The notes beneath the pieces were generated by a model. The model did no database searches. It was not told where the DNA came from and saw nothing but the letters and a program-made list of their open reading frames with translations. The translations under genes were made by a program, and so were the position numbers. 6,711 nucleotides of DNA from Planctomycetales bacterium. Lineage in GTDB: Bacteria; Planctomycetota; Planctomycetia; Isosphaerales; Isosphaeraceae. Shown here in pieces: positions 6,044 through 6,711 of this stretch; the stretch's first letter is position 1, and each line of letters opens with the position of its first letter. The stretch lies in NCBI GenBank assembly GCA_027451455.1, contig DAIDJI010000313.1, forward strand, positions 1 through 6,711, given 5' to 3'.

Positions 6044-6711
6044 ATGCCGATGCAGACCGGCCTGAGCCGATCCAGCCAGGTCTTCCTGATGGTACGCTCC
6101 GTCAAGCGATCCGCCCTGCGCCGCCTGGTCAACGCGACCGCTCTGGCGTACTACGGGGGGATCGGCGACCACCTACTGCTCTCGACGCTCGCTCGTGAGT
6201 TGAAGCAACGGGGATGCCGATATGTGTTCATCATCAGCGATTATCCTGACCTGTTCCGGGGTAATGCCGACATCAACCGCGTGGCTCGCCCCGGAACGAA
6301 GCTCGCCTGGGCGTTCATGAAGATGGCCGGCGAGCGTACGATTCACCCCACCTACTTGATCAACCACGACCGGGGCGTGGATACACGCGATCAGCCCCCC
6401 GACCCCGCCGTGGCCTACATGTGCCGGATGGCCGGGATCACCGGCCGGGGCGCCCTGCGGCCTTACATCCACCTGTCGGAAGCCGAACTCGCCTGGGGCG
6501 CCCGCTTTCAGGGCTGCATTGCCCTCCAGAGCACCGGCGCCTCCGCCCTCTTTCCCGCCCCGAACAAGGAGTGGTATCCCGAGCGGTTCGCCGAGGTGCT
6601 GCTCGCGTGCGAAGCCGACTCGCGCGGCCGTGCGGGCCTCGAGTCGGGTGACTACCCGCAGCGCGAATATCTCGCCAGGGCGCAGAGCGCCGCGGCCGCC
6701 GCGAAACCCAA
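6044..6711 (+). CDS. Glycosyltransferase family 9-like protein, partial, with CCA-enzyme-like 3' end
   Basis: The frame is open from ATG 6044 to the window end (222 codons plus 2 nt). Residues 36-56 (AYYGGIGDHLLLSTLARELK region) match the N-terminal donor-side loop of GT9/heptosyltransferase-like enzymes, the GxGDxLLxxP/S-type motif. Residues 163-185 include STGAS and NKEWYPERFAEV, the GT9 motif that opens the second Rossmann domain. The enzyme would transfer a sugar from a nucleotide donor, probably for envelope glycan or LPS-like synthesis. After V185 the expected GT9 continuation (VVQLG...DLRG.T) is absent. Instead, residues about 186-222 read like the C-terminus of multifunctional CCA tRNA nucleotidyltransferase (ACEADSRGR, ESGDYPQ, YLARA). 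The reading frame is kept, so the product would be a hybrid; I consider a chimeric join more likely than a real fusion. Confidence applies to the GT9 part. Confidence 0.75.
   Translation, partial: MPMQTGLSRSSQVFLMVRSVKRSALRRLVNATALAYYGGIGDHLLLSTLARELKQRGCRYVFIISDYPDLFRGNADINRVARPGTKLAWAFMKMAGERTIHPTYLINHDRGVDTRDQPPDPAVAYMCRMAGITGRGALRPYIHLSEAELAWGARFQGCIALQSTGASALFPAPNKEWYPERFAEVLLACEADSRGRAGLESGDYPQREYLARAQSAAAAAKP
6581..6711 (+). other. Fragment resembling the C-terminal domain of CCA-adding enzyme (cca), chimeric end
   Basis: From about 6599, translation in the GT9 frame gives LLACEADSRGRAGLESG and then DYPQREYLARA. E. coli Cca carries EADVRGRTGFES.DYPQ..YL..A at the same spacing near its C-terminus, just after the HD domain. 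This is tRNA-processing sequence, unrelated to GT9. The preceding PERFAEV (about 6578-6598) fits both families, so the exact join lies within or next to it. The source looks like a proteobacterial-type cca gene, unlike the rest of the window. Confidence 0.7.

Noticed and set aside
5387..6172. Minus-strand 261-aa frame across the metallophosphoesterase 3' end and the GT9 start
   Set aside because: It spans two plus-strand genes and the repeat-bearing gap. Its composition looks non-coding.
1..6711. CRISPR array, tRNA, rRNA, insertion sequence or prophage genes
   Set aside because: I found no regularly spaced repeats, no tRNA cloverleaf or rRNA sequence, and no transposase or integrase motifs in any frame. 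The CGTCCCCGT copies are too short and too close together for CRISPR.

Overview
The window is GC-rich bacterial DNA. It most resembles a planctomycete, probably of the Isosphaeraceae type. This is an inference from gene content (long secreted proteins built of repeated carboxypeptidase-regulatory-like modules), base composition and the very frequent CGATCG motif; there is no rRNA or other marker gene to confirm it. The last ~110 bases look like proteobacterial-type cca sequence, so the right end may be a chimeric join.

Layout. Positions 1-4675 form a minus-strand block. Reading in the direction of transcription (right to left), it holds a 146-aa zinc-ribbon membrane protein (4675-4235); a 597-aa secreted protein of repeated beta-sandwich modules (4147-2354); a collinear paralogue 29 bp downstream (2324-582) interrupted by an in-frame TAG; and, after a 98-bp gap with a palindrome and promoter-like element, the N-terminal 161 codons of a FetA/YbbL-type ABC transporter ATPase that runs off the left edge (483-1). 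A 331-bp divergent intergenic region (4676-5006) with two strong GC hairpins separates this block from plus-strand genes: a Tat-signal metallophosphoesterase (5007-5831), a 212-bp intergenic stretch with an inverted-repeat-bounded, CGTCCCCGT-repeat segment, and a glycosyltransferase family 9 gene start (6044 to the right edge). That last reading frame is missing from a list of closed ORFs because it has no stop before the window ends.

How the genes fit together. The two module-repeat proteins are a tandem duplication and probably one transcription unit, with a good ribosome binding site in front of each. Their function cannot be deduced beyond an extracytoplasmic, surface or binding role. The ABC ATPase probably pairs with a FetB/YbbM permease outside the window. 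The metallophosphoesterase and GT9 gene would both suit envelope or lipid/glycan metabolism, but nothing links them directly.

Main points for a second look: (1) a single TGG-to-TAG change that splits the second paralogue and would lead a gene caller to start it about 80 codons late, without its signal sequence; (2) a GT9 reading frame that turns, in frame, into the C-terminal segment of a multifunctional CCA-adding enzyme at a motif both families share; (3) a possible small REP/MITE-like element; (4) a Fur-box-like palindrome overlapping an extended -10 sequence ahead of the ABC gene. No new multi-gene system is evident.
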